Below, piece by piece: positions 7,116-17,638 of a stretch of 64,000 bases of DNA. The stretch covers positions 186,001-250,000 of the forward strand of contig NZ_CALPBY010000007.1 of NCBI RefSeq assembly GCF_943181405.1, in the 5' to 3' direction. Positions within the stretch are counted from its first letter, which is position 1. The number at the start of each line of letters is the position of its first letter. A model generated the notes under the pieces. That model did no database searches. It was not told where the DNA came from and was given only the letters and a program-made list of their open reading frames with translations. The position numbers were made by a program, and so were the translations under genes. The DNA is from Cellulosimicrobium sp. Marseille-Q4280. Its GTDB lineage: Bacteria > Actinomycetota > Actinomycetes > Actinomycetales > Cellulomonadaceae.

Positions 7116-8882
7116 TCACCGCGGCTGGTCGACGTCCGAGCCGACGAGGAACTGCGAGTACGCCCCGATGGTGAGGAACGTCGGGAAGTCCTCGGCGAGC
7201 GCGACGGCGCGGAACACGGAGGCCGCGTCGTCGACCCTGTTCCCGGGCGTGCGGGGCAGGTCGTCGACGATCTCGGCGAGCAGCGCCTCGACGCGCTCGC
7301 GCGTGATCGGCACGCCGTTCTCCGTGCGCGTCCCGGACGCGATCCACTGCCACACCTGCGAGCGCGAGATCTCGGCGGTCGCGGCGTCCTCCATGAGGTG
7401 GTCGATCGCCGCGGCGCCGACCCCGCGCAGCCACGACTCGACGTAGCGCACGCCGACCGACACGTTCGCGCGGAGCCCGGCCGCGGTGACGGTGGCCCCC
7501 GCGCGCCGCGCCGAGCCGATGTCGAGCAGCTCGTGCTGGCCCACGCGCACGTCCTCCCGCAGACGCGACACCTGGTTCGGCCTGTCGCCGAGCACCGCGT
7601 CGAGCTCGGCGCGCGCGACCTCGATGAGGTCGGGGTGCGCGACCCACGTGCCGTCGAACCCGTCCGTCGCCTCGCGCCGCTTGTCGGCCCGCACCTGCTC
7701 GAGCGCGCGCTCCGTGACGTCGGGCCGGCGCCGGTCGGGGATGAACGCGCTCATCCCGCCGATCGCGTGCGCCCCGCGCCGGTGGCACGTGGACACGAGG
7801 AGCTCGGTGTACGCGCGCATGAACGGGGCCGTCATGGTGACCTGCGCGCGGTCGGGCAGCACGTACTGGTCGCCGCGCGTGCGGAAGGCCTTGATCACCG
7901 AGAACAGGTAGTCCCAGCGTCCCGCGTTGAGCCCGGCGCAGTGGTCGCGCAGCTCGTGGAGGATCTCCTCCATCTCGAACGCCGCGGGCAGCGTCTCGAC
8001 CAGCACCGTGGCCCGGATCGTCCCCTGCTCGATCCCGACCCACTCCTGGGCGAACTCGAAGACGTCGTTCCACAGCCGCGCCTCGCGGTAGCCCTCGAGC
8101 TTCGGCAGGTAGAAGTACGGCCCGCGGCCGCGCTCGACGAGCTCGTGGGCGTTGTGGAAGAGGTACAGGCCGAAGTCCACGAGCGACGCGGACGCCGAGA
8201 CGCTCACACCCGCCCTGTCGACGTACCGCATGTGCTTCTCGATGAGGTGCCACCCGCGCGGACGGAACACGATCGTCGGGAGGTCGGTCAGCGTCGTCGA
8301 GCGCAGGCGGTACTGCTTGCCCTCCGCGCTCGTGTGCTCGAGCGTGCCGCGGATCGCGTCGTGCAGCGCGAGCTGGCCCTCGACCACGTTGCGCCACGTG
8401 GGCGACGACGCGTCCTCGGCGTCGGCGAGCCACACCTTGGCGCCGGAGTTGAGGGCGTTGATCGCCATCTTGGGATCGGTGGGTCCGGTGATCTCGACGC
8501 GCCGGTCCTCGAGGCCGGGCGCCCCGGTCGAGCCGGCGACGCGCCACGACGGGTCGTCACGGACCGGTCGGGTCTCGGCGCGGAAGTCGGGGTCGATCCC
8601 GTCGGCGACGTCCTGCCGGCGCTGCTGGCGGTCCATGAGCAGCTCGTGGCGGCGCGCCACGAACCGGTCGTGCAGCGCGGTGAGGAAGTCGAGCGCCTCG
8701 GGCGTGAGGATCTCGCGGTACCGCTCGCCGAGCGTACCGGTCACGCGCAGCGTGCCCTGCGGCGCGCGGCTCGTGGTGCCCGACGGCGCGGGGCGGGCCG
8801 GTGCGCCCCGGTGCGGGCCGCCGTCGGGCAGTCCGCCGGACGTGCGCGGGGGAGAGGTGGTGGACGTGGTCGTGGTGGTCAT
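7116..8882 (-). CDS. aceB: malate synthase A
   Basis: A 588-residue malate synthase that condenses glyoxylate with acetyl-CoA to give malate, the second step of the glyoxylate shunt. Family features include EITGPTDPKMAINALNSGAK, the LADAEDASSPTW segment, RPRGWHL and GGMSAFIPDRR, with catalytic Arg/Asp positions in the conserved blocks. A Thr/Pro/Gly-rich N-terminal extension of about 45 residues precedes the family start. It lies 132 bp downstream of aceA on the same strand, separated by a striking repeat array. GGAG stands about ten bases before the ATG. Co-transcription with aceA is likely, as in many actinobacteria where the two are next to each other. The divergent ramB gene beyond aceA is the probable regulator. 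Confidence 0.96.
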   Translation of the reverse strand: MTTTTTSTTSPPRTSGGLPDGGPHRGAPARPAPSGTTSRAPQGTLRVTGTLGERYREILTPEALDFLTALHDRFVARRHELLMDRQQRRQDVADGIDPDFRAETRPVRDDPSWRVAGSTGAPGLEDRRVEITGPTDPKMAINALNSGAKVWLADAEDASSPTWRNVVEGQLALHDAIRGTLEHTSAEGKQYRLRSTTLTDLPTIVFRPRGWHLIEKHMRYVDRAGVSVSASASLVDFGLYLFHNAHELVERGRGPYFYLPKLEGYREARLWNDVFEFAQEWVGIEQGTIRATVLVETLPAAFEMEEILHELRDHCAGLNAGRWDYLFSVIKAFRTRGDQYVLPDRAQVTMTAPFMRAYTELLVSTCHRRGAHAIGGMSAFIPDRRRPDVTERALEQVRADKRREATDGFDGTWVAHPDLIEVARAELDAVLGDRPNQVSRLREDVRVGQHELLDIGSARRAGATVTAAGLRANVSVGVRYVESWLRGVGAAAIDHLMEDAATAEISRSQVWQWIASGTRTENGVPITRERVEALLAEIVDDLPRTPGNRVDDAASVFRAVALAEDFPTFLTIGAYSQFLVGSDVDQPR

Positions 8883-8904
8883 GGCGGGCTCCGGAGATCG
8901 TGGA

Positions 8905-9010
8905 CGCGAGGTAGTACAGGGGTCCGGCCAGGTAGTACCGGGGTCCGCCGAGGTAGTACCGCGGTCGGAGACCGGGGTACTACCTCGCGGACTGCGGTAC
9001 TACCTCGCGG
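8905..9010. repeat. five-copy GGTAGTAC repeat array between aceA and aceB
   Basis: Three direct copies of AGGTAGTAC begin at 8909, 8930 and 8951, exactly 21 bp apart, and share the flanking GGGGTCCG or a close variant. Two inverted copies, GTACTACCTCGCG, begin at 8977 and 8997, 20 bp apart. The arrangement can fold into large alternative hairpins in the aceA-aceB transcript. Alternatively, it could present five protein sites spaced near two helical turns. It fills almost the whole 132-bp spacer and has no coding potential of its own. Confidence 0.85.
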
Positions 9011-9014
9011 GGGT

Positions 9015-10484
<1,470 letters not shown>

Positions 10485-10615
10485 GGGGTGCCTCCTGTGG
10501 TGAGTCGTCGGTGACGCGTGTGCTCGTCCGACGTCCTGCGGATCGATCGTCGGCCTCGCGGTGAGGCCGTGTTTCGACCTTCGTGCCTCCGCAAGCGCGT
10601 TCTCAAGCCAGATCG

Positions 10616-10630
10616 AGCGAAAGATTCGCT
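10616..10630. promoter_or_regulatory. inverted repeat in aceA-ramB divergent promoter region
   Basis: AGCGAA-AGA-TTCGCT is a perfect 6-bp inverted repeat with a three-base centre, in the shared upstream region of aceA and ramB. A second partly symmetric element, TTGTGCGCAA, lies about 10 bases further right, with GCAAG half-sites around both. These are candidate operators for RamB or a carbon-source regulator. The assignment is inferred from position. Confidence 0.5.
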
Positions 10631-10675
10631 GTTCTTCTGTTGTGCGCAAGGAGTGGCGTGTGTCACTCTCGGGTC

Positions 10676-12169
10676 ATGGCTATCCCGACGACGCGACCGG
10701 CCGGAATCGCGGAACATGCGGAGATCCCGCTCGAGAGCGAGCCCGACGCCCTGACGATCGGCCGGCGCATCCGCCACCTGCGGACCGAGCGGGGCATGAC
10801 GCTCGACGAGCTCGGCGCCGCGATCGGCCGCGCGCCGTCGCAGGTGTCGCTGCTCGAGAACGGGCGGCGCGAGCCCCGGTTCGCGCAGCTCCAGGCCGTC
10901 GCGCGCGCCCTCGGCGCGAGCCTCGACGACCTGCTCTCCGCCGAGCCGCCGTCACGGCGCGACGCGCTGGAGATCGAGCTCGAGCGCGCGCAGCGCGGCC
11001 CGCTCTTCGACGCGCTCGGCCTGCGGCCGGTGCGCGTCGGCAAGTCGCTGCCGACCGACGCGCTCGAGACGATCGTCGCGCTGCGGCGGGAGCTCGAGCG
11101 CCTGCACACCGAGCGCGCGGCGACGCCGGAGGAGGCGCGTCGCGCCAACGCCGAGCTGCGCGCCACGATGCGCGCGCAGGACAACTACTTCCCCGAGCTG
11201 GAGGACGCCGCGGCGGAGCTGCTCGACGGCGTCGGCCACGCCGGCGGTCCGCTGCCGCAGCGTGTGGCGGCCGAGATCGCGTCCCACCTGGGCTTCACGC
11301 TGCACTACGTCGGCGACCTGCCGCACTCGACGCGCTCCGTGCTCGACCTGCGGCACCGCCGGGTCTACCTGCCGAGCAACGGGATGCGCGGGCGGTCCAA
11401 CGCGACGTCGGCGCTCCTGCAGGCCCTGGCGCCCCACGTCCTGGGGCACGCCGAGCCGGGTGACTACCGCGAGTTCCTGCGCCAGCGCGTGGAGGCGAAC
11501 TACCTCGCCGCGGCGCTGCTGCTGCCCGAGCGTCACGCCGTCAAGGCGCTGCGGACCGCGAAGGAGGCGCGCGAGATCTCCATCGAGGACCTGCGCGACG
11601 CGTTCGCGGTCTCGTACGAGACCGCGGCGCACCGGTTCACGAACCTGGCGTCCAAGCACCTGGGCATCCCGGTGCACTTCATGAAGGTCCACGAGTCCGG
11701 CGTCATCCACAAGGCCTACGAGAACGACGGCGTCCGCTTCCCCGCCGACCCGCTCGGCGCGGTCGAGGGCCAGTACGTGTGCCGCAGCTGGACCGCGCGC
11801 ACGGTGTTCGCCGTCGAGGACCGGCTCAGCCCGTTCAGCCAGTACACCGACACCCCGAGCGGCACGTACTGGTGCACGTCCCGGGTCCAGGGCTCCGCGG
11901 ACGGCGACTTCTCGGTGAGCGTCGGGGTGCCGTTCGCGCACGTGAAGTGGTTCCTCGGGCGCGACACCACCGAGCGCCTCGTCTCCCGCTGTCCCGACGG
12001 CGCGTGCTGCCGCCGTCCGCCCGACGCCCTCTCGGACCGGTGGTCCGGTCAGGCGTGGCCGAGCGCGCGACCGCACGCGTCGATGCTCGCGGCGATGCCG
12101 GCGGGAGCGTTCCCGGGCGTCGACCAGACGGAGGTCTTCAGCTTCCTCGATCGGCACGCGCCGGCGTAG
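10676..12169 (+). CDS. ramB: RamB-like regulator of acetate/short-chain acyl metabolism
   Basis: A 497-residue cytoplasmic transcription factor of the XRE/IrrE-like/ScfR architecture. An N-terminal HTH (about residues 27-85, IGRRIRHLRTERGMTLDEL and APSQVSLLENGRREP) is followed by a linker, a central IrrE/ImmA-like domain (about 200-330, lacking an HExxH zinc motif), and a C-terminal DUF2083-type domain with Cys-rich RCPDGACCRR. The length and the position divergent from aceA match RamB of Corynebacterium and Mycobacterium, which controls isocitrate lyase expression in response to acetate or propionate use. The ATG at 10676 is taken as the start; an upstream in-frame start at 10583 would run into the operator region. 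It is likely autoregulated through the shared intergenic region. Confidence 0.88.
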   Translation: MAIPTTRPAGIAEHAEIPLESEPDALTIGRRIRHLRTERGMTLDELGAAIGRAPSQVSLLENGRREPRFAQLQAVARALGASLDDLLSAEPPSRRDALEIELERAQRGPLFDALGLRPVRVGKSLPTDALETIVALRRELERLHTERAATPEEARRANAELRATMRAQDNYFPELEDAAAELLDGVGHAGGPLPQRVAAEIASHLGFTLHYVGDLPHSTRSVLDLRHRRVYLPSNGMRGRSNATSALLQALAPHVLGHAEPGDYREFLRQRVEANYLAAALLLPERHAVKALRTAKEAREISIEDLRDAFAVSYETAAHRFTNLASKHLGIPVHFMKVHESGVIHKAYENDGVRFPADPLGAVEGQYVCRSWTARTVFAVEDRLSPFSQYTDTPSGTYWCTSRVQGSADGDFSVSVGVPFAHVKWFLGRDTTERLVSRCPDGACCRRPPDALSDRWSGQAWPSARPHASMLAAMPAGAFPGVDQTEVFSFLDRHAPA

Positions 12170-12242
12170 CGTGCCGGACGTCACCGCCAGCAGGAGCCGC
12201 TCCCGGTTGCCCGGTCGGCACCCCCTCCCGACGATGGAGGGC

Positions 12243-12809
12243 ATGACCCCGCGCCGACTCGCCCTCCTCGCCGTGCCCGCCGTCCTCGTCCTGGGCCTCG
12301 CCGCCTGCGGTGGTGACCCCGAGGACCCGGAGACGGTCACCGAGACGGTGACGGCGCCGGCGGACGGCGGTGCGGACGACGGGAACGCGGACGACGGGGA
12401 CGCGGGCGGCGGGACGGCCGACGACGCGACGGACCGTCAGGTGTTCGCCGAGCACGGTGCCCGCGACGCCCGGGTCGACTGCGCGGGCGGCGCGGTCGAG
12501 ATCAGCGCGGACGGCGCGGAGGTCGACGTCGTGGGCGGGTGCTCGACCGTGCTCCTCACGGGCCACGGCACGGAGGTGGACGTCGAGGCCAGCGACCTCG
12601 AGAGCCTCGAGATCTCCGGGAACGACGCGCGCGTGGACGTCGACGGTCACGTCGAGGCCGTCGTCGTCTCCGGTCACGGCGCCCGCGTCGAGGTCGGCAG
12701 CGTGGCGACGGTCGAGGTCAGCGGCAACGGCGTGCGCATCTCGTACGAGAGCGGCGACGCCCCGACGGTCGACGACGGCGGTGAGGGGACCTCGGTCGTC
12801 AGGGACTGA
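12243..12809 (+). CDS. lipoprotein with DUF3060-like repeats
   Basis: A 188-residue predicted lipoprotein. The signal peptide ends in the lipobox LAAC, with the acylated Cys at about residue 22. An acidic Gly/Asp/Thr-rich linker (about 30-70) leads to a C-terminal domain built of short beta repeats such as GTEVDVEAS, NDARVDVDG, GARVEVGS and NGVRISYES. This pattern is typical of DUF3060 secreted proteins. It has no catalytic motif and probably a surface or binding role. The start is uncertain: ATG at 12243 gives the best signal peptide, while an in-frame ATG at 12234 adds three residues. It lies 73 bp downstream of ramB on the same strand and may be its own unit. Confidence 0.75.
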   Translation: MTPRRLALLAVPAVLVLGLAACGGDPEDPETVTETVTAPADGGADDGNADDGDAGGGTADDATDRQVFAEHGARDARVDCAGGAVEISADGAEVDVVGGCSTVLLTGHGTEVDVEASDLESLEISGNDARVDVDGHVEAVVVSGHGARVEVGSVATVEVSGNGVRISYESGDAPTVDDGGEGTSVVRD

Positions 12810-12872
12810 CTCCCCGCCAGGCGCCGACACCTGCACGACGTCAGCCGCGGGACGGCCGAGGTGTACTCGGGC

Positions 12873-14633
12873 TCAGCCGATCGAGCCGCCCTGGACCGGC
12901 GCGTCCATCGCGGCCTTGAGCCGCGTGGTGTCGGCCTCCGTCCAGCCGTCCGGCGCGTGCAGGACCGCGAAGCCGTCGGCGTACTCCAGCTCGTAGACGT
13001 GGCCGTGGCCGGACGGGATGTCCGAGGCCGCCGCGACGAACAGGTCGCCCGTGAGCTGCCAGAACGTGACGAACGGGTACCACCGCACGTCGCCGAGCAC
13101 GTCCGGGCCGCGGGGCTCGCGCAGCCAGTCGGGCTCCGACCACAGCGTCTCGGGCGACCACCACGTGACGCCGTCGGACGCGTGCTGCAGGTAGACGACG
13201 CGCGGGTCCTCCCAGCGAGGGCCCGGACCCCACACGTCCGCGACCCCGGTGCGGACCGGATCGCCCCAGCGGACCTGCCGACCGCCGTCGAGCATGGGCG
13301 CGTACTCGAGCGACCCGGGGTCGCGCGCGTCCGTGAGCTCGCGCCACAGCGGCGTGAACCCGGGCGTCCCGGTGAACATCGCGCCGTCGGTGCGGGCCTC
13401 GAGGTCCTGGACGCCGCTGAACGCGCCCTGCATGCCGAACGACCCGAGGGAGATGCCGGACGCGAGCAGGCGTGGGCGGTCGTCCTCGGGCAGCTCGGAC
13501 CACCGGTCGTACACGGCCTCGAAGAGCGCCTTGCCCGCGGCGGGCGGGGTGGACCGGTCGCCGACGAAGCTGATCCAGCTCGGCAGGTACGAGTACTGCA
13601 TGCTCGCGATCGCGGTGTCACCGCCGTGCATGAGCTCGAGCGCCTCGGTCATCGCCGGGTCGACCCAGCCGGTGCCGGTCGTCGTCACGACGACGAGGAC
13701 GGACCTGTCCCAGGCGTCCGTCCGGTCGAGCTCGTCGACGACGCGGGCGGCTGTCGCGTCGAGGTCGCCGTCCGCGTCGAGGCCCGCGTACGCGTGGATG
13801 GGCTCGAGCACGTCCGCGGGGTCGACGACGTCGCCCGCCTGCGCGAACGCCCGCAGCTCGTCGAGGGTCGGCCCGGAGACGACGAACTTGCGGCCCTCCG
13901 CACCGAGCGACTCCCACGTCTCGGGGGAGGCCTCGGACCCGGACCGTTCGGGCCGGGCCGGTGGGGTGAGCCGGGGACTGATCTCGTCGTTCGCCGTCGC
14001 GAAGATCCCGTTGAGGGCACTGAGCACCCCGGACCAGATCACGCCGTTGACGACGAGCACGACGACGACCGCGACGATCACGCCGCTGGCGAACCGTGCG
14101 ACGGGCACGGGGACGACGTTGTCGACGAGCAGGCTCAACCAGTGCGCGAGCCGGCGCAGCCCGCGCGCCGTCTGGAGGACGAGCAGCGCGACGAGCAGCG
14201 CGAGGAGGAGCGTCACGACCTCGCGGCCCGGGACGTCCTCGGACATGCCGAACAGGTGCCTCAGCTCGATCTGCCGCCGCGCGCCGAGGACGAGCGAGAG
14301 CGGCACGAGCACCGCCGCCGCCCCGGCGAGCACCCACCACGCGACGCGGCTCGCGCGTGCGGACCACCGGATCCGCAGCCCGACCTTCACCGCGAACCAC
14401 TCGACGAGCGCGCCGAGCCCGTACCCGCCGATCGCGCTCACGCCCGAGATCACGGCCTGGTAGTACCAGGCGCGCGGGATGAGCGACGGCGTGAACGACA
14501 CGCAGAACCACACGAGCGCGAGCACCAGCCCGGTCGCCGAGAACCGCCGCAACCACCGTCCCCACGCCCCGCGCCGCCGCGGCGCCTCGTCGACGGGTTC
14601 GGGGACGCGGATCTCCGCGACGGTGGCGTGCAC
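12873..14633 (-). CDS. membrane alpha/beta-hydrolase family protein
   Basis: A 586-residue integral membrane protein of the Abhydrolase_9 type. The N-terminal half has about five hydrophobic segments (ATGLVLALVWFCVSF, VAWWVLAGAAAVLVPLSLV, VVTLLLALLVALLVL, VARFASGVIVAVVVVLVVNGV). The C-terminal half is a serine-hydrolase-like domain with the nucleophile elbow GISLG (about residue 400) and conserved TDGAMFTGTPGF and VVYLQHASDGVTWW blocks. Lipid or ester substrates are plausible, and the true reaction is unknown. The GTG start at 14633 is the least bad choice, without a clear ribosome site. It lies 100 bp downstream of the thiolase gene on the same strand, so co-transcription with the acetoacetate operon is possible but not required. 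It is convergent with the lipoprotein gene. Confidence 0.78.
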   Translation of the reverse strand: MHATVAEIRVPEPVDEAPRRRGAWGRWLRRFSATGLVLALVWFCVSFTPSLIPRAWYYQAVISGVSAIGGYGLGALVEWFAVKVGLRIRWSARASRVAWWVLAGAAAVLVPLSLVLGARRQIELRHLFGMSEDVPGREVVTLLLALLVALLVLQTARGLRRLAHWLSLLVDNVVPVPVARFASGVIVAVVVVLVVNGVIWSGVLSALNGIFATANDEISPRLTPPARPERSGSEASPETWESLGAEGRKFVVSGPTLDELRAFAQAGDVVDPADVLEPIHAYAGLDADGDLDATAARVVDELDRTDAWDRSVLVVVTTTGTGWVDPAMTEALELMHGGDTAIASMQYSYLPSWISFVGDRSTPPAAGKALFEAVYDRWSELPEDDRPRLLASGISLGSFGMQGAFSGVQDLEARTDGAMFTGTPGFTPLWRELTDARDPGSLEYAPMLDGGRQVRWGDPVRTGVADVWGPGPRWEDPRVVYLQHASDGVTWWSPETLWSEPDWLREPRGPDVLGDVRWYPFVTFWQLTGDLFVAAASDIPSGHGHVYELEYADGFAVLHAPDGWTEADTTRLKAAMDAPVQGGSIG

Positions 14634-14733
14634 AACGGCGAGCGTAGGGGAGCGGTCCCGCGTCGTCCCCTCGAACAGGTACCGGTCCGTCGTGGGCTGC
14701 TCGACGAGATCTCGGGCCCGGTCCCGGGACGAG

Positions 14734-15957
14734 CTACGCCTCGAGCAGCAGCGCCTCGCCCTGGCCGCCGCCGCCGCACAGCCCGACGGCGGCCCGGCCG
14801 CCCCCGCGCCGCGCGAGCTCGTGCGCCGCGTGGACGGCGAGCCGCGCGCCGGACGCGCCGATCGGGTGCCCGAGCGAGATCCCGCCACCGTGCACGTTGA
14901 CGATCTCGGGGTCGACGCCGAGGACGCGCGTCGAGACGGCGACCACCGTCGCGAACGCCTCGTTGATCTCGACGAGGTCGAGGTCGGTGACGTCCCACCC
15001 GGCGCGGTCGAGCGCCTGGCGGATCGCCCGCGCGGGCTGGGAGTGCAGCGAGGTGTCCGGCCCGGCCACCTGGCCCCACGTGCGGACCGTCGCGAGCACC
15101 GTCGACCCCGCCGCCTCGGCGCGGGCGCGCGTGGTGAGGACCAGCGCTGCGGCGCCGTCGGAGATCTGCGACGCGTTGCCGGCGGTGATGGTGCCCTCGG
15201 GGTCGAACGCGGGGCGCAGCCGGGCGAGGCCGTCGGCCGTCGTGTCGGGGCGCACGCCCTCGTCGTCACGGACCTCGACGGGCTCGCCGCGACGCTGCGG
15301 CACGCTCACGGGCGCGAGCTCGGCGTCGAACAGGCCGTCCTTCGCCGCGTCCGCGGCGCGCTGGTGCGACGCGGCGGCGACGGCGTCCTGCTCCTCGCGC
15401 GAGACGAACACGTCGCCCGTGTTGGTCCGCTCGGTGGAGACGCCCATGGACGCCCGGTCGAACGCGTCGGTGAGCCCGTCGCGCGCGACCGCGTCGACGA
15501 GCGTCGCGTCGCCGAACGCGAACCCGGCGCGCGCGCCCGGCAACAGGTGCGGCGCGTTCGTCATCGACTCCTGGCCGCCGACGAGCACGACCTCGGCCTC
15601 GCCCGACCGGATCATCCGCGTCCCGTCGATCACCGCCGTGAGCCCGGACAGGCACACCTTGTTGACGGTCACCGCGGGGACCTCCCAGCCGACGCCTGCG
15701 GCGGCCGCCGTCTGGCGCGCCGGGTTCTGGCCGGCGCCCGCCTGGACCACCTGCCCGAAGACCACGGCGTCGACCGCGTCGGCGCCCAGCCCGGAGCGCT
15801 CGACCGCGGCGCGCGCGGCCACGGCGCCGAGATCCACCGCGCTCAGCGCGGCGAGCGAGCCCTTGAGCCGCCCCTGGGGCGTGCGGGCGGCGGCGACCAC
15901 GACGACGTCCTCGGCGCGGTCGGGGGAGCGGTCGGGGGAGAAGCCGGTGGTGCTCAC
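14734..15957 (-). CDS. acetyl-CoA acetyltransferase (thiolase)
   Basis: A 407-residue thiolase that interconverts acetoacetyl-CoA and two acetyl-CoA. The nucleophilic Cys is at about residue 102 (NKVCLSGL), the His at about 364 (GHPIGASGAR), and the second catalytic Cys at about 394 (LCGGGGQGEALLLE). The length is typical. It follows scoA and scoB, so the operon would activate acetoacetate with succinyl-CoA and cleave the product to acetyl-CoA, feeding the TCA cycle and glyoxylate shunt. The GTG start overlaps the stop of a 32-codon open frame that itself starts on the scoB stop, indicating coupled translation across the 91-bp gap. Direction in vivo could also be synthetic. Confidence 0.94.
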   Translation of the reverse strand: MSTTGFSPDRSPDRAEDVVVVAAARTPQGRLKGSLAALSAVDLGAVAARAAVERSGLGADAVDAVVFGQVVQAGAGQNPARQTAAAAGVGWEVPAVTVNKVCLSGLTAVIDGTRMIRSGEAEVVLVGGQESMTNAPHLLPGARAGFAFGDATLVDAVARDGLTDAFDRASMGVSTERTNTGDVFVSREEQDAVAAASHQRAADAAKDGLFDAELAPVSVPQRRGEPVEVRDDEGVRPDTTADGLARLRPAFDPEGTITAGNASQISDGAAALVLTTRARAEAAGSTVLATVRTWGQVAGPDTSLHSQPARAIRQALDRAGWDVTDLDLVEINEAFATVVAVSTRVLGVDPEIVNVHGGGISLGHPIGASGARLAVHAAHELARRGGGRAAVGLCGGGGQGEALLLEA

Positions 15958-16052
15958 TGCGGGACCTCCAGGGGTGCGGACGGCGGTGTCTGCGCGGGCG
16001 TCGGGGGTGTGGCGCCGCTGTCTCCCACGCTACCCCGGGCGCGCGCGGTCAC
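15954..16052 (-). CDS. bridging mini-ORF between scoB and thiolase
   Basis: A 32-codon open frame whose GTG overlaps the scoB stop (GTGA, 16049-16052) and whose TGA overlaps the thiolase GTG (GTGA, 15954-15957). The encoded peptide is Pro/Thr/Ala-rich and resembles nothing known to me. The exact fit to both neighbours suggests that ribosomes relay from stop to start through the gap. It is one of four such cases in this window. A stable peptide product is doubtful. Confidence 0.4.
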   Translation of the reverse strand: MTARARGSVGDSGATPPTPAQTPPSAPLEVPQ

Positions 16053-16708
16053 GACGCGGCGAGCGGTGCGTCGTCGAGCGCGACGGTGAGCTCCGGCCCG
16101 GTCGCCGAGCGCACCTCGTCGACGCTCACGCCGGGCGCGGTCTCGCGCAGCACGAGCCCGTGCCGGGTCACGTCGATGACGGCGAGGTCGGTGATGACCC
16201 GGTGCACGACGCCCCGCCCGGTCAGGGGGAGGGAGCACGACCGCAGGATCTTCGGCGACCCGTCGCGCGCGACGTGCTCCATGAGCACGATCACCCGGGC
16301 TGCGCCGTGCACGAGGTCCATCGCGCCACCTGGGCCCTTGACCATCTTGCCGGGGATCATCCAGTTGGCGAGGTCGCCGCCCTCGGAGACCTGCATGCCC
16401 CCGAGGATCGCGGCGTCGATCTTGCCGCCGCGGATCATGCCGAAGCTCAGGGCGGAGTCGAAGAACGCCGCGCCGGGCAGGACGGTCACGGTCTCCTTCC
16501 CGGCGTTGATGAGGTCGGGGTCGACCGCGTCCTCGGTCGGGTAGGGCCCCACGCCGAGGATCCCGTTCTCCGACTGCAGCACGAGGTGCCTGTCGGCGGG
16601 GACATGGTTGGGCACGAGGGTCGGCAGACCGATCCCGAGGTTGACGTACCAGCCGTCCTGCAGCTCGCGCGCTGCGCGCGCGGCCATCTCGTCACGCGTG
16701 AGCGGCAC
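16049..16708 (-). CDS. scoB: 3-oxoacid CoA-transferase subunit B
   Basis: A 219-residue beta subunit of succinyl-CoA:3-ketoacid CoA-transferase, which moves CoA from succinyl-CoA to acetoacetate. The catalytic Glu is in QSENG (about residue 47), followed by ILGVGPYP. Further signatures are [27 protein letters not shown] and [15 protein letters not shown]. The length is that of the standalone B subunit. It starts three bases after the scoA stop, so the two subunits are translated together and form a heteromer in the cytoplasm. Other short-chain acyl-CoA acceptors are possible within the family. Confidence 0.95.
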   Translation of the reverse strand: MPLTRDEMAARAARELQDGWYVNLGIGLPTLVPNHVPADRHLVLQSENGILGVGPYPTEDAVDPDLINAGKETVTVLPGAAFFDSALSFGMIRGGKIDAAILGGMQVSEGGDLANWMIPGKMVKGPGGAMDLVHGAARVIVLMEHVARDGSPKILRSCSLPLTGRGVVHRVITDLAVIDVTRHGLVLRETAPGVSVDEVRSATGPELTVALDDAPLAAS

Positions 16709-16711
16709 GTC

Positions 16712-17638
16712 TCAGCCCTCCTTCGGGGTGGGGACGGCGGGAGCGGTGCCCGACGCCGCGGGCGCGGGCCGGCCGGTCTCCGCAGCGGGCCGGACCGTGC
16801 GTCGCTCGATGCGCTTCGGCGCGTCGGTCCCGACCTCGACCACGCGGTGCACGAACACGCCGGGCAGGTGGACGGCGTCGGGGTCGATCGCGCCGGGCTC
16901 GACGAGCTCCTCGACCTGCGCGACGCACACGCGCCCGGCCATCGCGGCGAGCGGGGAGAAGTTGCGGGCCGAGCGGTGGAACGCGAGGTTGCCGTGCCGG
17001 TCCCCGCGCTGTGCGTGGACGAGCGCGAAGTCGGTGGTGATCGCCTCCTCGAGGACGAACTCGGCCTCGTCCGCGAAGGTGCCGTCCAGCCCGCGCGGGC
17101 CCACGCCGAACGCGCGCACCTCCTTCGGCGAGCTCGCCCGGGCGACCCCGCCCGCGCCGTCGTACCGCTGGGGCAGGCCGCCCTCGGCGACCTGCGTGCC
17201 GACGCCGGTGCGTGTCCAGAAGCCTGCGATCCCGGACCCGCCGGCGCGCAGCTTCTCCGCGAGGGTGCCCTGCGGCGTGAGCTCGAGCTCGAGCTCCCCG
17301 GAGAGGAACTGACGCTCGAACTCCTTGTTCTCGCCGACGTACGAGCTCGTCATCCGCCGGATCCGCCCGGCCCGCAGGAGCAGTCCGAGACCCCAGTCGT
17401 CGACGCCGCAGTTGTTGCTCACGACCCACAGGTCGCGCGTCCCCTGCGCGAGCAGCGCCTCGATGAGCGCGACCGGGTTGCCGCACAGGCCGAACCCGCC
17501 GACGGCGAGCGACGCGCCGTCGGGCACGTCGGCCACGGCCTCGGCGGCCGACGCGACGACCTTGTCCAGGCCCGGTCGCCCGTCCGGGCGGGGGAGCCCG
17601 GGAGCGGGCGGGGGAACGGGTGGGCTCGTCAGGCTCAT
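16712..17638 (-). CDS. scoA: 3-oxoacid CoA-transferase subunit A
   Basis: A 308-residue alpha subunit of the CoA-transferase. The family start is GLDKVVASAAEAVADVPDGA, and the nucleotide-binding signature is GGFGLCGNPVALIEAL (about residues 47-62). It continues with VSNNCGVDDWGLG, SYVGENKEFERQFLSGELE and GTLAEKLRAGGSGI. About 24 proline-rich residues precede the family domain, and a 40-residue Pro/Ala/Thr tail follows it, making the protein longer than the usual 230-260 residues. It is the first gene of the scoA-scoB-thiolase unit. No obvious operator was seen in the 158 bp upstream. Confidence 0.95.
   Translation of the reverse strand: MSLTSPPVPPPAPGLPRPDGRPGLDKVVASAAEAVADVPDGASLAVGGFGLCGNPVALIEALLAQGTRDLWVVSNNCGVDDWGLGLLLRAGRIRRMTSSYVGENKEFERQFLSGELELELTPQGTLAEKLRAGGSGIAGFWTRTGVGTQVAEGGLPQRYDGAGGVARASSPKEVRAFGVGPRGLDGTFADEAEFVLEEAITTDFALVHAQRGDRHGNLAFHRSARNFSPLAAMAGRVCVAQVEELVEPGAIDPDAVHLPGVFVHRVVEVGTDAPKRIERRTVRPAAETGRPAPAASGTAPAVPTPKEG

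Noticed and set aside
8905-9010. Ordinary intrinsic terminator of aceA
   Set aside because: The copies are regularly spaced, include direct repeats, and extend beyond a single hairpin, so a simple terminator does not explain the pattern, though termination may be one effect.
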